Shown: positions 39,250-47,847 of the stretch, piece after piece
Numbering within the stretch: position 1 is the stretch's first letter
Layout of the letters: the number at the start of each line of letters is the position of its first letter
NCBI GenBank assembly: GCA_031556035.1
Contig: JAVBTT010000009.1
Span: 1 to 64,000 of the forward strand
Direction of reading: 5' to 3'
From: JAVBTT01 sp031556035
GTDB taxonomy: Bacteria > Bacillota > Clostridia > Oscillospirales > UBA929
Length of the DNA stretch: 64,000 bases
Notes under the pieces: model-generated
Database searches by the model: none
Seen by the model: the letters and a program-made list of their open reading frames with translations, nothing else
What the model was told of the DNA's origin: nothing
Translations under genes and position numbers: made by a program

Positions 39250-40149
39250 ATGGATTTTCCGGTAAATACCGCAGAAAACCGGGGCGGAAACGTAATTGTC
39301 GGGTTTTTGTTCGAGTGGCGGCAGGGGGACGACCTTTCGGATATCCCGGCGGAGTACAACGTGATAAGCCTCGTTTTTTCCCCCGCGAACGACGGCAGCC
39401 CGAATCTGCGCCCGCTCTATCTGCCGGAGTCGGATATCGCGCCGGCGGTCAGCCAGCTCAAGGAGACGGGGCGAACCGTGCTGCTGACGCTGGGCGGCGC
39501 GGACACGTACATAGCGCTGTACGACGAGGACAAGGAGTATCTTATAAGCGAGCTGCTCAACGCGGTGGAGCGGTACGGCGCGGACGGGGTGGTGATAGAC
39601 CTGGAGGGCAGCTCTATATCCGCAGCGGACAACGCCTCGGTGATACCGGCGGCCCTGCGCGAAGTAAAGGATTATTACCGGGCGGCGGGCAGGAATTTCA
39701 TCATAGCACTGACCCCGGAGTTCCCGAACATGCGGGGGGAGGACGCGTCCTACGGCCCGTATCTGCGCGGGCTGGAGGGGTATTACGACATCGTGTTCCC
39801 ACAGTACTACAACCAGGGGGAGGACGGGGTCTGGTACGGCGGCGAGTATCTGGCGCAGGACGATGAGGCCAACAAGGCCATGTTCCTGTATGCCCTGACG
39901 GACGCGATAATCCACGGCGAGCAGGGTTACATACCGGTGCCCGCCGACAGGCTCGCGATAGGGCTGCCCACTACCCCGGACGCCGCGTTTAACGGCTATG
40001 TGCAGAACCCGGGCGACGTGGAATGGGCGCTGGAGCGCCTCGCGTTCGAGGGGAATCCGATACGCGGGCTTATGGGCTGGTCCGTCAACCACGACGCGGG
40101 CAATCAGTATTTTTTCGCGCGGGATTACGCGCCGATGGTGTTCGGCTGA
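39250..40149 (+). CDS. GH18 glycosidase without signal peptide
   Basis: This 299-residue protein is a bare GH18 barrel. The first strand is NVIVGFLFEWR, the second NVISLVFSP, then TVLLTLGGADTY, the catalytic DGVVIDLEG with acid/base Glu near residue 119 (DxxxDxE), FIIALTPEFPN, YDIVFPQYYNQ and GLMGWSVNHDAG. GH18 enzymes cut chitin or peptidoglycan-type N-acetylglucosamine links. There is no signal peptide, so it is cytoplasmic or leaves the cell by lysis or another route. It lies just before the DnaA-box cluster and the phage-derived genes and may belong with them. Confidence 0.85.
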   Translation: MDFPVNTAENRGGNVIVGFLFEWRQGDDLSDIPAEYNVISLVFSPANDGSPNLRPLYLPESDIAPAVSQLKETGRTVLLTLGGADTYIALYDEDKEYLISELLNAVERYGADGVVIDLEGSSISAADNASVIPAALREVKDYYRAAGRNFIIALTPEFPNMRGEDASYGPYLRGLEGYYDIVFPQYYNQGEDGVWYGGEYLAQDDEANKAMFLYALTDAIIHGEQGYIPVPADRLAIGLPTTPDAAFNGYVQNPGDVEWALERLAFEGNPIRGLMGWSVNHDAGNQYFFARDYAPMVFG

Positions 40150-40152
40150 AGG

Positions 40153-40272
40153 TTTTCCACAGGGGCGTTTGGAAATGTGGATAACCTTATCCACACCGGC
40201 GCGTTAGGGATGTGAGCGGGCTGTGGACGGCTGTGGAAAACTCCCCGGGTTATCCACAGAGCCTGTGGACGG
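40153..40272. promoter_or_regulatory. cluster of DnaA boxes
   Basis: Three perfect TTATCCACA boxes are present: 40176-40184 (minus), 40187-40195 (plus) and 40250-40258 (plus). Near matches are TTTTCCACA at 40153 and its complement at 40232, and TGTGGACGG at 40222 and 40264. Two perfect boxes are arranged head to head with 2 bases between them. Seven sites in 120 bp is far above chance. No dnaA, dnaN or replication gene is nearby. Confidence 0.75.
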
Positions 40273-40440
40273 TATAACCCCTGCGGCGAGGGCGGCCGGA
40301 GGGGTTTTCCACTTTTGCACACGATATACTGTAACTACTATAAGAACATACGTACTTTCTTTCTGTCTGTACGGAGAGATAAAAACAGGACATTGAAGGA
40401 CATGTGCGCGGGGTGCTAAATTGTAAGCTGGGAAGAGAAG

Positions 40441-40760
40441 ACGGGGGGGCGACCACCCCGGCGTTGCGACGCCACCCCTCCAGGGAGGGGAATGGGGAAA
40501 CACCCGCCGCCCGCGGGCGGCACCCTCTTTGCGAAAGAGGGCGGGGGAAATGGGGGACGGCGGCGCGCCGGGGCGGCGCGCCCTACGGGGAGGGGAATGG
40601 GGGTGTATCCCTGACGCGCCGCTCCCTCCGTCGCGCGTTGCGCGACACCTCCCTCGGAGAGGGAGGCGACCACCCCGGCGTTGCGGGGCCACCCCTCCAG
40701 GGAGGGGAATGGGAGCGTAGGGGTACGACCACCCCGGCGTATTTTTGCGGGCGGGCGATT
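40441..40760 (+). repeat. GC-rich hairpin repeat tract before the portal gene
   Basis: Order M1 (GGCGTTGCGACGCC inner hairpin), M2, a GGCGCGCCGGGGCGGCGCGCC unit, M3, M1, then a GGGCGATTGGGAATCGCCC hairpin. It separates the DnaA-box region from the first virion gene. Confidence 0.88.
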
Positions 40761-40802
40761 GGGAATCGCCCCTGCTATACGAAAGAGAGGAGAGGTTACA
40801 TT

Positions 40803-42137
40803 TTGCTGACAGACCTGAGCTTCCTCGCGGAAGGGGCGAGCTGGCCGCCGCCGGGCGAGCGGGAGCGGCTGGAGAGATACGCCTGCAACCGCAGGCTCTT
40901 CGAGGGACAGCACGCGGACGTCTACGCCGCCCAGCTTGAGCGGATACGCCGAAGCCCGCTGGAAAACGGCGCGGACTGCTCGTTCGCGACCGCCCCGAAT
41001 TATCAGCGCCTGATAAGCCTCAAGACCGCCGACCTGCTGGCCGGAGAGCCGCCGCGGATAACCTGCGCGAGGCCGGAGGCCGCCGAAGGGCTTGAGGGGC
41101 TGCTGTGCCGCTGCGGGTTTCCGCTGCTTTTATATCAGGCGGCGCTGGACATAAGCCGGTACGGGGACGCGATAATCACCGTTCGGCGCGGGGAGGACGG
41201 CAGGGCTGAGCTTGCGCTCGGGCAGCCGGCGACCTGGTTCCCGGTCGTGAGCCCGGCGGATGTCAAGAGGGTGAAAAAGCATGTGATCGCGTGGACGGAG
41301 GCGGACGGGGACAGCCGCTACACGGCGGCGCTGCGGGTGCAGGTGCACGAGAGGGGCTTTTACACCGAGATGAGCTTCCGGCTGTCCGGCGGGGTGATCC
41401 AGAAAAAGACGGCCCCGGACAGGATTGTCCCGACCGGGCTTCCGGGCTTCGCGGTCGTGCCGCTTCAGGCGGTTGTCACCTCGGACGGGGTGTACGGCTG
41501 CGACGACTATATGCCGGTGGACAGCATAATAAGCGAGATCATGGTTGTGAGCGGCAACATATCCCGGATACTGGACATGCACGCCGCGCCGTCTATGCAG
41601 GGGCCGTCCAGCGCGCTCCAGGAGGACGGGAGCGGAGGCTGGACTGTTCGCGCCGGGAACTACTTCGTCCGGGAGGACAACAGCGAGCCGGAGGTGGGCT
41701 ACATAACCTGGGACGGGCAGCTGTCCAGCGCGTTTGAGCTTCTGTCAGCGCTGCACGAGCAGCTCTATGTCCTCTCCGAGATGGGGGAGGCGCTGCTCGG
41801 CACCGGCGGGCAGGCGGGGGTTACGACGTTCCGGGGCCTCAAGCTGAGGATGACCGGGGCGCTTTGCAAGGTAAGGCGGATCGCGGCGAACATCGACAGG
41901 GGGCTGCGCGAGGTCATCCGCGCGGCGCTGCTTCTGGAGGGGACGGAAATCGGGCCGGACGAGCTGTCGATATGCTGGTACGACGGGCTGCCGGACGACG
42001 CGTCCGAGGAGATACAGCGCCTTATGCTGGAAAACGGGGGGAGGCCCACGATGAGCCATCTGAAATCCATCAGGCTGGCGGGGCGGCTGACCGAGGCCGA
42101 GGCCGAGGAGGAGTATAGAAAAATAGTTGACAGTTGA
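40803..42137 (+). CDS. phage portal protein
   Basis: This 444-residue protein is portal-like. An N-terminal region has NYQRLISLKTADLLAGEPPRIT and AALDISRYGDAIITV; the middle has YMPVDSIISEIMVVSGNISR; the C-terminal part is helical with the charged end LTEAEAEEEYRKIV. The match is to the SPP1 gp6-type portal superfamily. A portal forms the dodecameric DNA gate of the capsid. The TTG at 40803 has an AGGAG site about 12 bases upstream; the long frame upstream of it is repeat sequence. It is the first gene of the virion cluster, and no terminase precedes it. Confidence 0.8.
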   Translation: MLTDLSFLAEGASWPPPGERERLERYACNRRLFEGQHADVYAAQLERIRRSPLENGADCSFATAPNYQRLISLKTADLLAGEPPRITCARPEAAEGLEGLLCRCGFPLLLYQAALDISRYGDAIITVRRGEDGRAELALGQPATWFPVVSPADVKRVKKHVIAWTEADGDSRYTAALRVQVHERGFYTEMSFRLSGGVIQKKTAPDRIVPTGLPGFAVVPLQAVVTSDGVYGCDDYMPVDSIISEIMVVSGNISRILDMHAAPSMQGPSSALQEDGSGGWTVRAGNYFVREDNSEPEVGYITWDGQLSSAFELLSALHEQLYVLSEMGEALLGTGGQAGVTTFRGLKLRMTGALCKVRRIAANIDRGLREVIRAALLLEGTEIGPDELSICWYDGLPDDASEEIQRLMLENGGRPTMSHLKSIRLAGRLTEAEAEEEYRKIVDS

Positions 42138-42154
42138 CAGTTGAAAATTGATGG
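42127..42154 (+). repeat. TTGACAG heptad tandem repeat
   Basis: Two perfect TTGACAG heptads are followed by TTGAAAA and TTGATGG. The first heptad contains the portal stop codon. A longer version lies at 47,740. Confidence 0.75.
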
Positions 42155-42181
42155 TTATTGGACGGGAGGAGGTGAAGTAGT

Positions 42182-42481
42182 GTGAGCGAGGAGATTTACG
42201 GGCAGGAGGGCGCGGAAGATTTGCAGCAGGGACAGGCGCCGGATTCGGGAGAGATGGAGGCGCTGAGGGCGGAGCTGGACGCGATCAAGCTGGGCGCTAG
42301 GCCGGACTGCGCCAAAGATGTTGTGACGCTGGCGGGAACCACCGGAAAGGCGACGAGGGAGAGCATCGGCGGGGTGCTGGCGAGGTATCCGCAGTTCAAG
42401 AACGCGCCGTTGCCCGGAGCGCCCAATCCGCCCGGCGCGGCGGAACCGGTGGACGCGTTTTTGACGGGGTTTCGGAGGTAG
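42182..42481 (+). CDS. small scaffold-like phage protein
   Basis: This 99-residue acidic protein (SEEIYGQEGAEDLQQGQAPD, GEMEALRAELDAIKLGARPD) lies between portal and major capsid genes, the usual place for a scaffold or a capsid-assembly protein. It is short for a scaffold (usually 150-250), so it may be a reduced form. AGGAGGTG lies about 9 bases before the GTG start. The assignment rests on position and composition. Confidence 0.55.
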   Translation: MSEEIYGQEGAEDLQQGQAPDSGEMEALRAELDAIKLGARPDCAKDVVTLAGTTGKATRESIGGVLARYPQFKNAPLPGAPNPPGAAEPVDAFLTGFRR

Positions 42482-42483
42482 GC

Positions 42484-43011
42484 AAACAACTACTGTCCCC
42501 CTCCGTGAGGGGGATGTCGCCCGAAGGCGACAGGGGGAGTAATTGGGGACGACCACCCCGGCGGGGAGGGGAATGGAAACACCCGCCGTCTGCGGACGGC
42601 ACCCTCTTTGCGAAAGAGGGCGGGGCGTGGGGGCAGGGATTGTGTTCGCGCGACCGCTCCCTCCGTCGCGGGAGGCGCGACACCTCCCTCGGGGAGGGAG
42701 GCGACCACCCCGGCGTTGCGACGCCACCCCTCCAGGGAGGGGAATGGAAACACCCGCCGCCTGAGGGCGGCACCCTCTTTGCGAAAGAGGGCGGGGCGCG
42801 GGGGCAGGGATTGTTTTCGCGCGACCGCTCCCTCCGTCGCGCGTTGCGCGACACCTCCCTCGGGGAGGGAGGCAACCACCCCGGCGTTGCGACGCCACCC
42901 CTCCAGGGAGGGGAATGGGAGTTTGTAGGGCGCGGCGGCCCTGACGCGCCGCGCACTGGGGGCGACCACCCCGGCGGCCTTGGGCCGCCACCCCTCCAGG
43001 GAGGGGAATGA
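42484..43011 (+). repeat. GC-rich hairpin repeat tract, M4-M1-M2-M3-M1-M2-M3-M1-M1
   Basis: This is the longest tract of the virion cluster, about 530 bp between scaffold-like and capsid genes. M2 stems occur as CCGCCGTCTGCGGACGG in the first round and CCGCCGCCTGAGGGCGG in the second. Confidence 0.9.
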
Positions 43012-43065
43012 GAATGTTCCCTGTCGGCGTTAATTACAAAAACATTACAAAGGAGAGAGATACAC

Positions 43066-43884
43066 ATGGCTATTGAATACGCGGTTAAATACGCGGCGGA
43101 GATCGACAAGAAATTCACGCTGGGCTGCCTGACCGCCTGCGCGGTCAACAGCGACTACGAGTTCGCGGGGGTGCGCACGGTCAAGGTCTACAACATCCCG
43201 ACCGCGGCGATGAACAATTACTCGCTGACAGGCTCGAGCCGCTACGGCGCTCCGGGCGAGCTCCAGAACACGGCGCAGGAGCTGACGCTTACGCGCGACA
43301 GGAGCTTCACGTTTACGATCGACAAGCGCAGCGCGGGCGACACGATGGGCGCGATGAACGCCGGCAGCGCCCTCCAGCGCCAGCTCGACGAGGTGGTAAT
43401 ACCCGAGATCGATGTCTACAGGCTGTCCGTCATGGCGGCAAACGCGGGCGGGAGCTCGGTCGGGGCGGTGAGCGCAAGCAACGCCTATACAGCGCTGCTG
43501 GACGCTTCGGTCTATCTGACAGACCAGAAATGCCCGGTCGAGGGCAGGATCGCGTTCATCAGCCCGGCGTTCTTCAAGGCGATAAAGCTCGACCCGGCGT
43601 TTGTCAAGGTCGGGGAGATCGGCCAGGAGCTGCTGGTCAGGGGCCAGGTGGGAATGGTGGACGGGATACGTCTGGTGCAGGCCCCGACAAGCTATCTGCC
43701 GGACAAGGTGGAGCTGCTGGTGACACATCCGGGCGCGACTGTCGGCGCTCAGAAGCTGGCCGAGTACAAGGTCCACGACAACCCGCCCGGCATCAACGGG
43801 GCCCTGGTCGAGGGGCGAGTGCTGTACGACGCGTTTGTGCTGACCAACAAAAAGGGCGCGATATATGTGAGGAAGAATTCTTAG
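43066..43884 (+). CDS. major capsid protein
   Basis: This 272-residue protein matches the phage coat family of the HK97 fold: NIPTAAMNNYSLTGSSRYGA, TFTIDKRSAGDTMGAMNAGS, QLDEVVIPEIDVYRL, GRIAFISPAFFKAIK and the end ALVEGRVLYDAFVLTNKKGA. It would form the icosahedral shell. AAAGGAGAGAG precedes the ATG. The length is at the lower end for coat proteins, and no protease gene is nearby. The gene is intact. Confidence 0.85.
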   Translation: MAIEYAVKYAAEIDKKFTLGCLTACAVNSDYEFAGVRTVKVYNIPTAAMNNYSLTGSSRYGAPGELQNTAQELTLTRDRSFTFTIDKRSAGDTMGAMNAGSALQRQLDEVVIPEIDVYRLSVMAANAGGSSVGAVSASNAYTALLDASVYLTDQKCPVEGRIAFISPAFFKAIKLDPAFVKVGEIGQELLVRGQVGMVDGIRLVQAPTSYLPDKVELLVTHPGATVGAQKLAEYKVHDNPPGINGALVEGRVLYDAFVLTNKKGAIYVRKNS

Positions 43885-43885
43885 A

Positions 43886-44400
43886 AGAGCGGAGCGCAAG
43901 CGGGGGCGGGAGCTTGATGGGGGGGAAACACCCGCCGCCTGAGGGCGGCACCCTCTTTGCGAAAGAGGGCGGGGCGCGGGGGCAGGGCTTGTATTCGCCC
44001 AACCGCTCCCTCCGTCGCGCGTTGCGCGACACCTCCCTCGGGGAGGGAGGCAAACATCCCCTGTCCCCCTCCATGAGGGGGAATGGGAAACACCCGCCGT
44101 CTGCGGACGGCACCCTCTTTGCGAAAGAGGGCGGGGCGCGGGGGCAGGGCTTGTGTTTGCCCGACCGCTCCCTCTGTCGCGCGTTGCGCGACACCTCCCT
44201 CGGGGAGGGAGGCAAACATCCCCATTCCCCCTCCAGGGAGGGGGAATGGGAAACACCCTCTCAGGCCTTGCGAGGCCAGCTCCCCCAAAGGGGGAGCCAA
44301 GGAGGACTCGACCTCTCCCTTTGGGAGAGGTGGCGCGAAGCGGCGGAGAGGACGACTACCCCGGCCCTGCGGGGCCACCCCTCCAGGGAGGGGAATGAGG
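43886..44400 (+). repeat. GC-rich hairpin repeat tract with truncated long repeat
   Basis: The tract begins with a deleted copy of the long repeat (GAAGAGCGGAGCGCAAGCGG and GGGAGCTTGA joined), then M2, M3, M4-like, M2, M3, a CCCCCTCCAGGGAGGGGG hairpin, GAGCTGGC-type unit (CTCCCCCAAAGGGGGAG), CTCTCCCTTTGGGAGAG and M1. Confidence 0.88.
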
Positions 44401-44436
44401 GATAACACACGGATACAACGGCGAAGGGAGGCACAT

Positions 44437-44889
44437 ATGTCCCAGGAAATATTCGGATATCTGACGGAGCGGGGGGCGACCGAGCTGATACAGGCTCACA
44501 TCCCCTGCGGAGAGAGGCGGCGCGAGAGATGGGAGGCGCTGGGGGAGGCAGACAGGGCGGCGCTGCTGAGGGCGGCGCTTGTCTCGGTCGAGGGCTTTAA
44601 ATACGCGGGGAGGAGGCTGGACGAACGGCAGGAGCTGGCGTTTCCCAGAACCGGGAATCCAGAGATCCCGTTTAACGTGCCTCTGGCGCAGGCGTTTGAG
44701 GCCTGCTCGCTCGCGGTATGCGGCGCGGAGGCGGCAAGCAGGGCCGCGCTGAGGGCGCAGGGGGTGGAGAGCTTTTCCGCCGGGAGCCTGCGCGAGGGCT
44801 ATAAAAACGGCGGGAGGTCGGGGCCGGTGTCCCGCGAGGCGTGGATACTGCTGAGCGGGTTTTTCGCGGGGGTGAGCGGGCTTGATTGA
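44437..44889 (+). CDS. DnaT-like head-tail connector protein
   Basis: This 150-residue protein has LLRAALVSVEGFKYAGRRLD, then ERQELAFPRTG and PFNVPLAQAFEACSLA. This resembles the DnaT-like family found after capsid genes in siphophages, where it is a head-tail connector or adaptor. AAGGGAGG lies before the ATG at 44437. It overlaps the next gene by 8 bases. Confidence 0.75.
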   Translation: MSQEIFGYLTERGATELIQAHIPCGERRRERWEALGEADRAALLRAALVSVEGFKYAGRRLDERQELAFPRTGNPEIPFNVPLAQAFEACSLAVCGAEAASRAALRAQGVESFSAGSLREGYKNGGRSGPVSREAWILLSGFFAGVSGLD

Positions 44890-45232
44890 CGCGTACTGCG
44901 GGACAAGGGCAGGCTGGCGGAGGCGGGTTGGGCCCTCGGACGAGGGGGTTCCAATATACGAGCCCGCGCCCCCGGGAAAGCCGGAGACGATCTGGATAAA
45001 GCTCACGCTGGGCGGGCGGCTTGTCCGCGACGCTCAAGGCGAGGAGCTGCTGAGCGAGACCGTGTTCTTGACGGAGTCCCCGGTCGAGCCTGGGGATATT
45101 GTTGAGCTGAGGGGGCGCGAGTGGCCGGTGCCGGCGGTGCAGCTCGTGCTTGCGCTGGACGGCGGGGAGCTGCACCGGGAGTGCAGGCTGTACTGGCAGC
45201 GCTCGGCGAGCGTGAAGGGTACGACGAGGTAG
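44882..45232 (+). CDS. head closure or tail attachment protein
   Basis: This 116-residue protein has an SH3-like strand pattern (PETIWIKLTLGGRLVRDAQG, ESPVEPGDIVELRGREWPVP), fitting head-closure proteins. The TTG start overlaps the stop of the connector gene, so translation is coupled. Family assignment is from fold pattern and position only. Confidence 0.6.
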   Translation: MIDAYCGTRAGWRRRVGPSDEGVPIYEPAPPGKPETIWIKLTLGGRLVRDAQGEELLSETVFLTESPVEPGDIVELRGREWPVPAVQLVLALDGGELHRECRLYWQRSASVKGTTR

Positions 45233-45235
45233 GCG

Positions 45236-45543
45236 CGACCACCTCCCTCGGAGAGGGAGGCGACCACCCCGGCGTTGCGACGCCACCCCTCCAGGGAGGG
45301 GAATGGAAACACCCGCCGTCTGCGGACGGCACCCTCTTTGCGAAAGAGGGCGGGGCGCGGGGGCAGGACTTGTATTCGCCCAACCGCTCCCTCCGTCGCG
45401 CATGGCGCGACACCTCCCTCGGGAAGGGAGGCAAACATCCCCTGTCCCCCTCGATGAGGGGGATGTCGCCCGAAGGCGACAGGGGGAGTATTTGGGGACG
45501 ACCACCCCGGCCCTGCGGGGCCACCCCTCCAGGGAGGGGAATG
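45236..45543 (+). repeat. GC-rich hairpin repeat tract, M3(part)-M1-M2-M3-M4-M1
   Basis: About 310 bp of ordered modules lie between the head closure gene and the minor capsid-like gene. The last M1 carries the inner hairpin GGCCCTGCGGGGCC where the first carries GGCGTTGCGACGCC. Confidence 0.9.
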
Positions 45544-45566
45544 TGGGGGGACTAAGGGAGGATTAT

Positions 45567-45947
45567 ATGCAGAACATTTTGAGAGGGTTAAAGACATATT
45601 TGGGCGGAGGGTTTGGGGAGATATTCCTGGACTTCCTGCCGGACGCGCCGGATTGCTGCGCCGCGCTTTACATCAGGGACTCAAGTCCATGCCCGAACGG
45701 GGACGGCTCGCGCGGGCTGACGCTGGAGGCACATGTCCGGGGACTGGAGCCGGGGGAGGCGCTGGGCCGGGCCGAGGCGATGATGGCGGCGCTGGACAGC
45801 GGGTATGACGAGGAGCCGGTTCCGGTTGACGGGGCGGCATGGGCCGTGATAAGGCCGTCGCGGGGCCCGCGCAAGCTCAAGGAGGACGGCTTCGGGCGGC
45901 TTGTGTACGGCTTTGAGTGCGCGGTCGGGACGCGCGGGGATTTGTAG
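45567..45947 (+). CDS. minor capsid-like or tail terminator protein
   Basis: This 126-residue protein (FLDFLPDAPDCCAALYIRDS, LTLEAHVRGLEPGEALGRAEAM, then RLVYGFECAVG) fits the phage minor capsid 3 or tail terminator group by size, order and strand pattern. GGGAGGA precedes the ATG at 45567. It lies directly before the tail tube gene, as tail terminators do. Confidence 0.65.
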   Translation: MQNILRGLKTYLGGGFGEIFLDFLPDAPDCCAALYIRDSSPCPNGDGSRGLTLEAHVRGLEPGEALGRAEAMMAALDSGYDEEPVPVDGAAWAVIRPSRGPRKLKEDGFGRLVYGFECAVGTRGDL

Positions 45948-45988
45948 AGGCGGATTCTATATCCGCCCAAAATATGGAGGTATGGTAT

Positions 45989-46447
45989 ATGGGAGCGGAC
46001 GCGGCGCTGAAGGGCCTGCGGGCGGCGCGGCTCTGGCCGGTCGCGAGAAACGACAAAGGCGCATACGAGCTGGGCGCGGAAATCCCGCTGCCGGGCGCGG
46101 TGAGCCTTGCGATAAGGCCGAAACGGGCCGAGCGGGAGCTGATTATCGACGACGAGGCGGCTGAAAGAAGCCTTGAGTATATATATGACGAGCTGACGCT
46201 CACGCTTGGGGGGCTCGCGCCCGATGTCGAGGCGGCGCTGCGCGGGGAAACGCGGGAGCTCGCTCTCGGGTACGAGTGCCTGACTAACGCCGGGACATAT
46301 CGTTCATACAGGTATCTGGCGGTGAGGCTTGTAAGCGTCGAGGCCGCGTTCGGAAAAAATCCCGGCGGCGCGGTGCGGTTGGATTACAGGCTTGTGTTCC
46401 GGGCGGGCGCGAGGAAGAGGGACGGGGCGGCTGTGTTGGTGGAGTAG
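45989..46447 (+). CDS. major tail (tube) protein
   Basis: This 152-residue protein has MGADAALKGLRAARLWPV, PGAVSLAIRPKRAERELIID, and LEYIYDELTLTLGGLAPDVE, the strand-rich pattern of tail tube proteins whose hexamers stack into the tail. GGAGG lies 8 bases before the ATG at 45989. The gene after it should be a tail chaperone and then a tape measure gene; neither is present. Confidence 0.65.
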   Translation: MGADAALKGLRAARLWPVARNDKGAYELGAEIPLPGAVSLAIRPKRAERELIIDDEAAERSLEYIYDELTLTLGGLAPDVEAALRGETRELALGYECLTNAGTYRSYRYLAVRLVSVEAAFGKNPGGAVRLDYRLVFRAGARKRDGAAVLVE

Positions 46448-46846
46448 GGGCGACCACCCCGGCGGGGTTCTCCCTCCGTCGCGCATGGCGCGACACCACC
46501 CTCGGAGAGGGAGGCAAACATCCCCTGTCCCCCTCCATGAGGGGGATGTCGCCCGAAGGCGACAGGGGGAGTAATTGGGCGCGACCACCCCGGCGGGGAG
46601 GGGAATGGAAACACCCGCCGCCTGCGGACGGCACCCTCTTTGCGAAAGAGGGCGGGGCGCGGGGGCAGGGATTGTGTTCGCGCGACCGCTCCCTCCGTCG
46701 CGCATGGCGCGACACCTCCCTCGGGGAGGGAGGCAAACACTCCCTGCCCCCCTCCGTGAGGGGGATGTCGCCCGAAGGCGACAGGGGGAGTAATTGGGCG
46801 CGACCACCCCGGCCCTGCGGGGCCACCCCTCCAGGGAGGGGAATGG
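46447..46846 (+). repeat. GC-rich hairpin repeat tract at the place of a tape measure gene
   Basis: Modules M1-M3-M4-M1-M2-M3-M4-M1 fill the 436 bp between the tail tube gene and the Dit gene, where siphophages carry tail chaperones and tape measure. No remnant of those genes can be seen. Confidence 0.9.
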
Positions 46847-46883
46847 GGGGGCGCCCAACAAATAAAAAAAGCGGGGTGATGGC

Positions 46884-47735
46884 TTGCAGACAATCACATA
46901 CACAAGCGCCCGGGGGGAGACGGTCACCTTCGGGATGAACCGGCCCTTTATACAGGGCCACATCGACGGGGCGGGCGAGCTCAAGGCCGAGGCGCGGCTC
47001 AGCCCCGCCGCAGGGCTGCACGGAGCGCTGGACAGGGGGGCGAGGCTGCTGCCGAGGACAATATCCGTCCGGGGCGAGCTGATTGCGGACGGGGGCCGGG
47101 CGGAGCTCTACCGGCTGCGGGAGGAGCTGGCCGGGGCGCTCAATCCCGAGCTGGGCGGGTACATACTGTACACGAACGACCACGCGTCCCGCAGGATCGC
47201 GGCGAAGCCCTCCGGCCTGCCCGAATGGGGGGTCAGGCGCGGGGACAGTCTGCCGTTCACTGCGTCGTTTGTCTGCCCGTCGCCCTGGTGGGAGGACGCG
47301 GAGGAGACGGCGCTCGAGCTGGGGCACGGCGCGGGCGGGCTGCGCTTTCCGCTGCGGCTGCCGGCAGGGTTTTCGCGGGTTTGGCCGGAGAGATCCATAA
47401 ACAACTCGGGCCACGCCGAGACGCCGGTTAAGATAAGCTTTTCCGGGCCGGCGGCCAACCCCGCGATAATCAACGAGACGACCGGGCGGAGGATCGCGGT
47501 CGGGCGCTCGCTTGGGGAGGGCGATACCCTGAGCATCGACACAGACCCGCGCTCTATGGGGGTCGCCATACTCTCCCCGGACGGGGACGCCGAGGACGCC
47601 ACAAACTGGCTGAGCCTGGACTCGTCTATGCTGACCCTTGTCCCGGGCGTCAACGTCCTGCGCTACTCGACCGGCAGCGACGCCGCCGACAACCGGCTTG
47701 TGATAAGGTTCCGCAGGCGCTGGGCGGGAGTGTAG
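46884..47735 (+). CDS. distal tail (Dit) family protein
   Basis: This 283-residue protein belongs to the siphophage tail family PF05709 (Dit). RGETVTFGMNRPFIQGHIDG, LPRTISVRGELIADGGRAEL, YRLREELAGALNPELGGYILY form the N-terminal belt domain, and the C-terminal part is a galectin-like sandwich. Dit forms the hexameric ring at the tail tip and joins tube to fibre. It starts at TTG 46884 after GGGGTGATG. Confidence 0.82.
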   Translation: MQTITYTSARGETVTFGMNRPFIQGHIDGAGELKAEARLSPAAGLHGALDRGARLLPRTISVRGELIADGGRAELYRLREELAGALNPELGGYILYTNDHASRRIAAKPSGLPEWGVRRGDSLPFTASFVCPSPWWEDAEETALELGHGAGGLRFPLRLPAGFSRVWPERSINNSGHAETPVKISFSGPAANPAIINETTGRRIAVGRSLGEGDTLSIDTDPRSMGVAILSPDGDAEDATNWLSLDSSMLTLVPGVNVLRYSTGSDAADNRLVIRFRRRWAGV

Positions 47736-47739
47736 GCAG

Positions 47740-47774
47740 TTGACAGTTGACAATTGACAATTGACAATTGACAG
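47740..47774 (+). repeat. TTGACAR heptad tandem repeat, five units
   Basis: Five exact heptads, TTGACAG, TTGACAA three times, TTGACAG, lie 4 bases after the Dit stop. Each contains the -35 consensus TTGACA. Confidence 0.9.
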
Positions 47775-47847
47775 TTAAATAACGGGGGGACGGGGGATGT
47801 TGTCCCTCCGCAAAAGAACGTGGACAGCTTAACGGGAGATTAAAATA

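Noticed and set aside
40153..40272. Chromosomal replication origin oriC
   Set aside because: DnaA boxes are present, but no dnaA, dnaN, rpmH or recF lies nearby and no clear AT-rich unwinding element adjoins. I keep it as a DnaA-box cluster only.
40404..40802. Terminase or N-terminal extension of the portal gene
   Set aside because: The frame upstream of the portal start is made of M1, M2 and M3 modules; no ATPase or nuclease motif is seen.
42396..43148. Several frames of 100-250 codons with repeated peptides such as PSLRKRAGR, SLEGWRRNAGVV and ARCATEG
   Set aside because: These are translations of the hairpin modules in various frames and recur in every tract. They have no starts with ribosome binding sites and do not stay in frame between copies.
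43066..44256. Minus-strand 403-codon frame opposite the capsid gene
   Set aside because: Antisense of the capsid gene plus repeats; no start signal and no domain.
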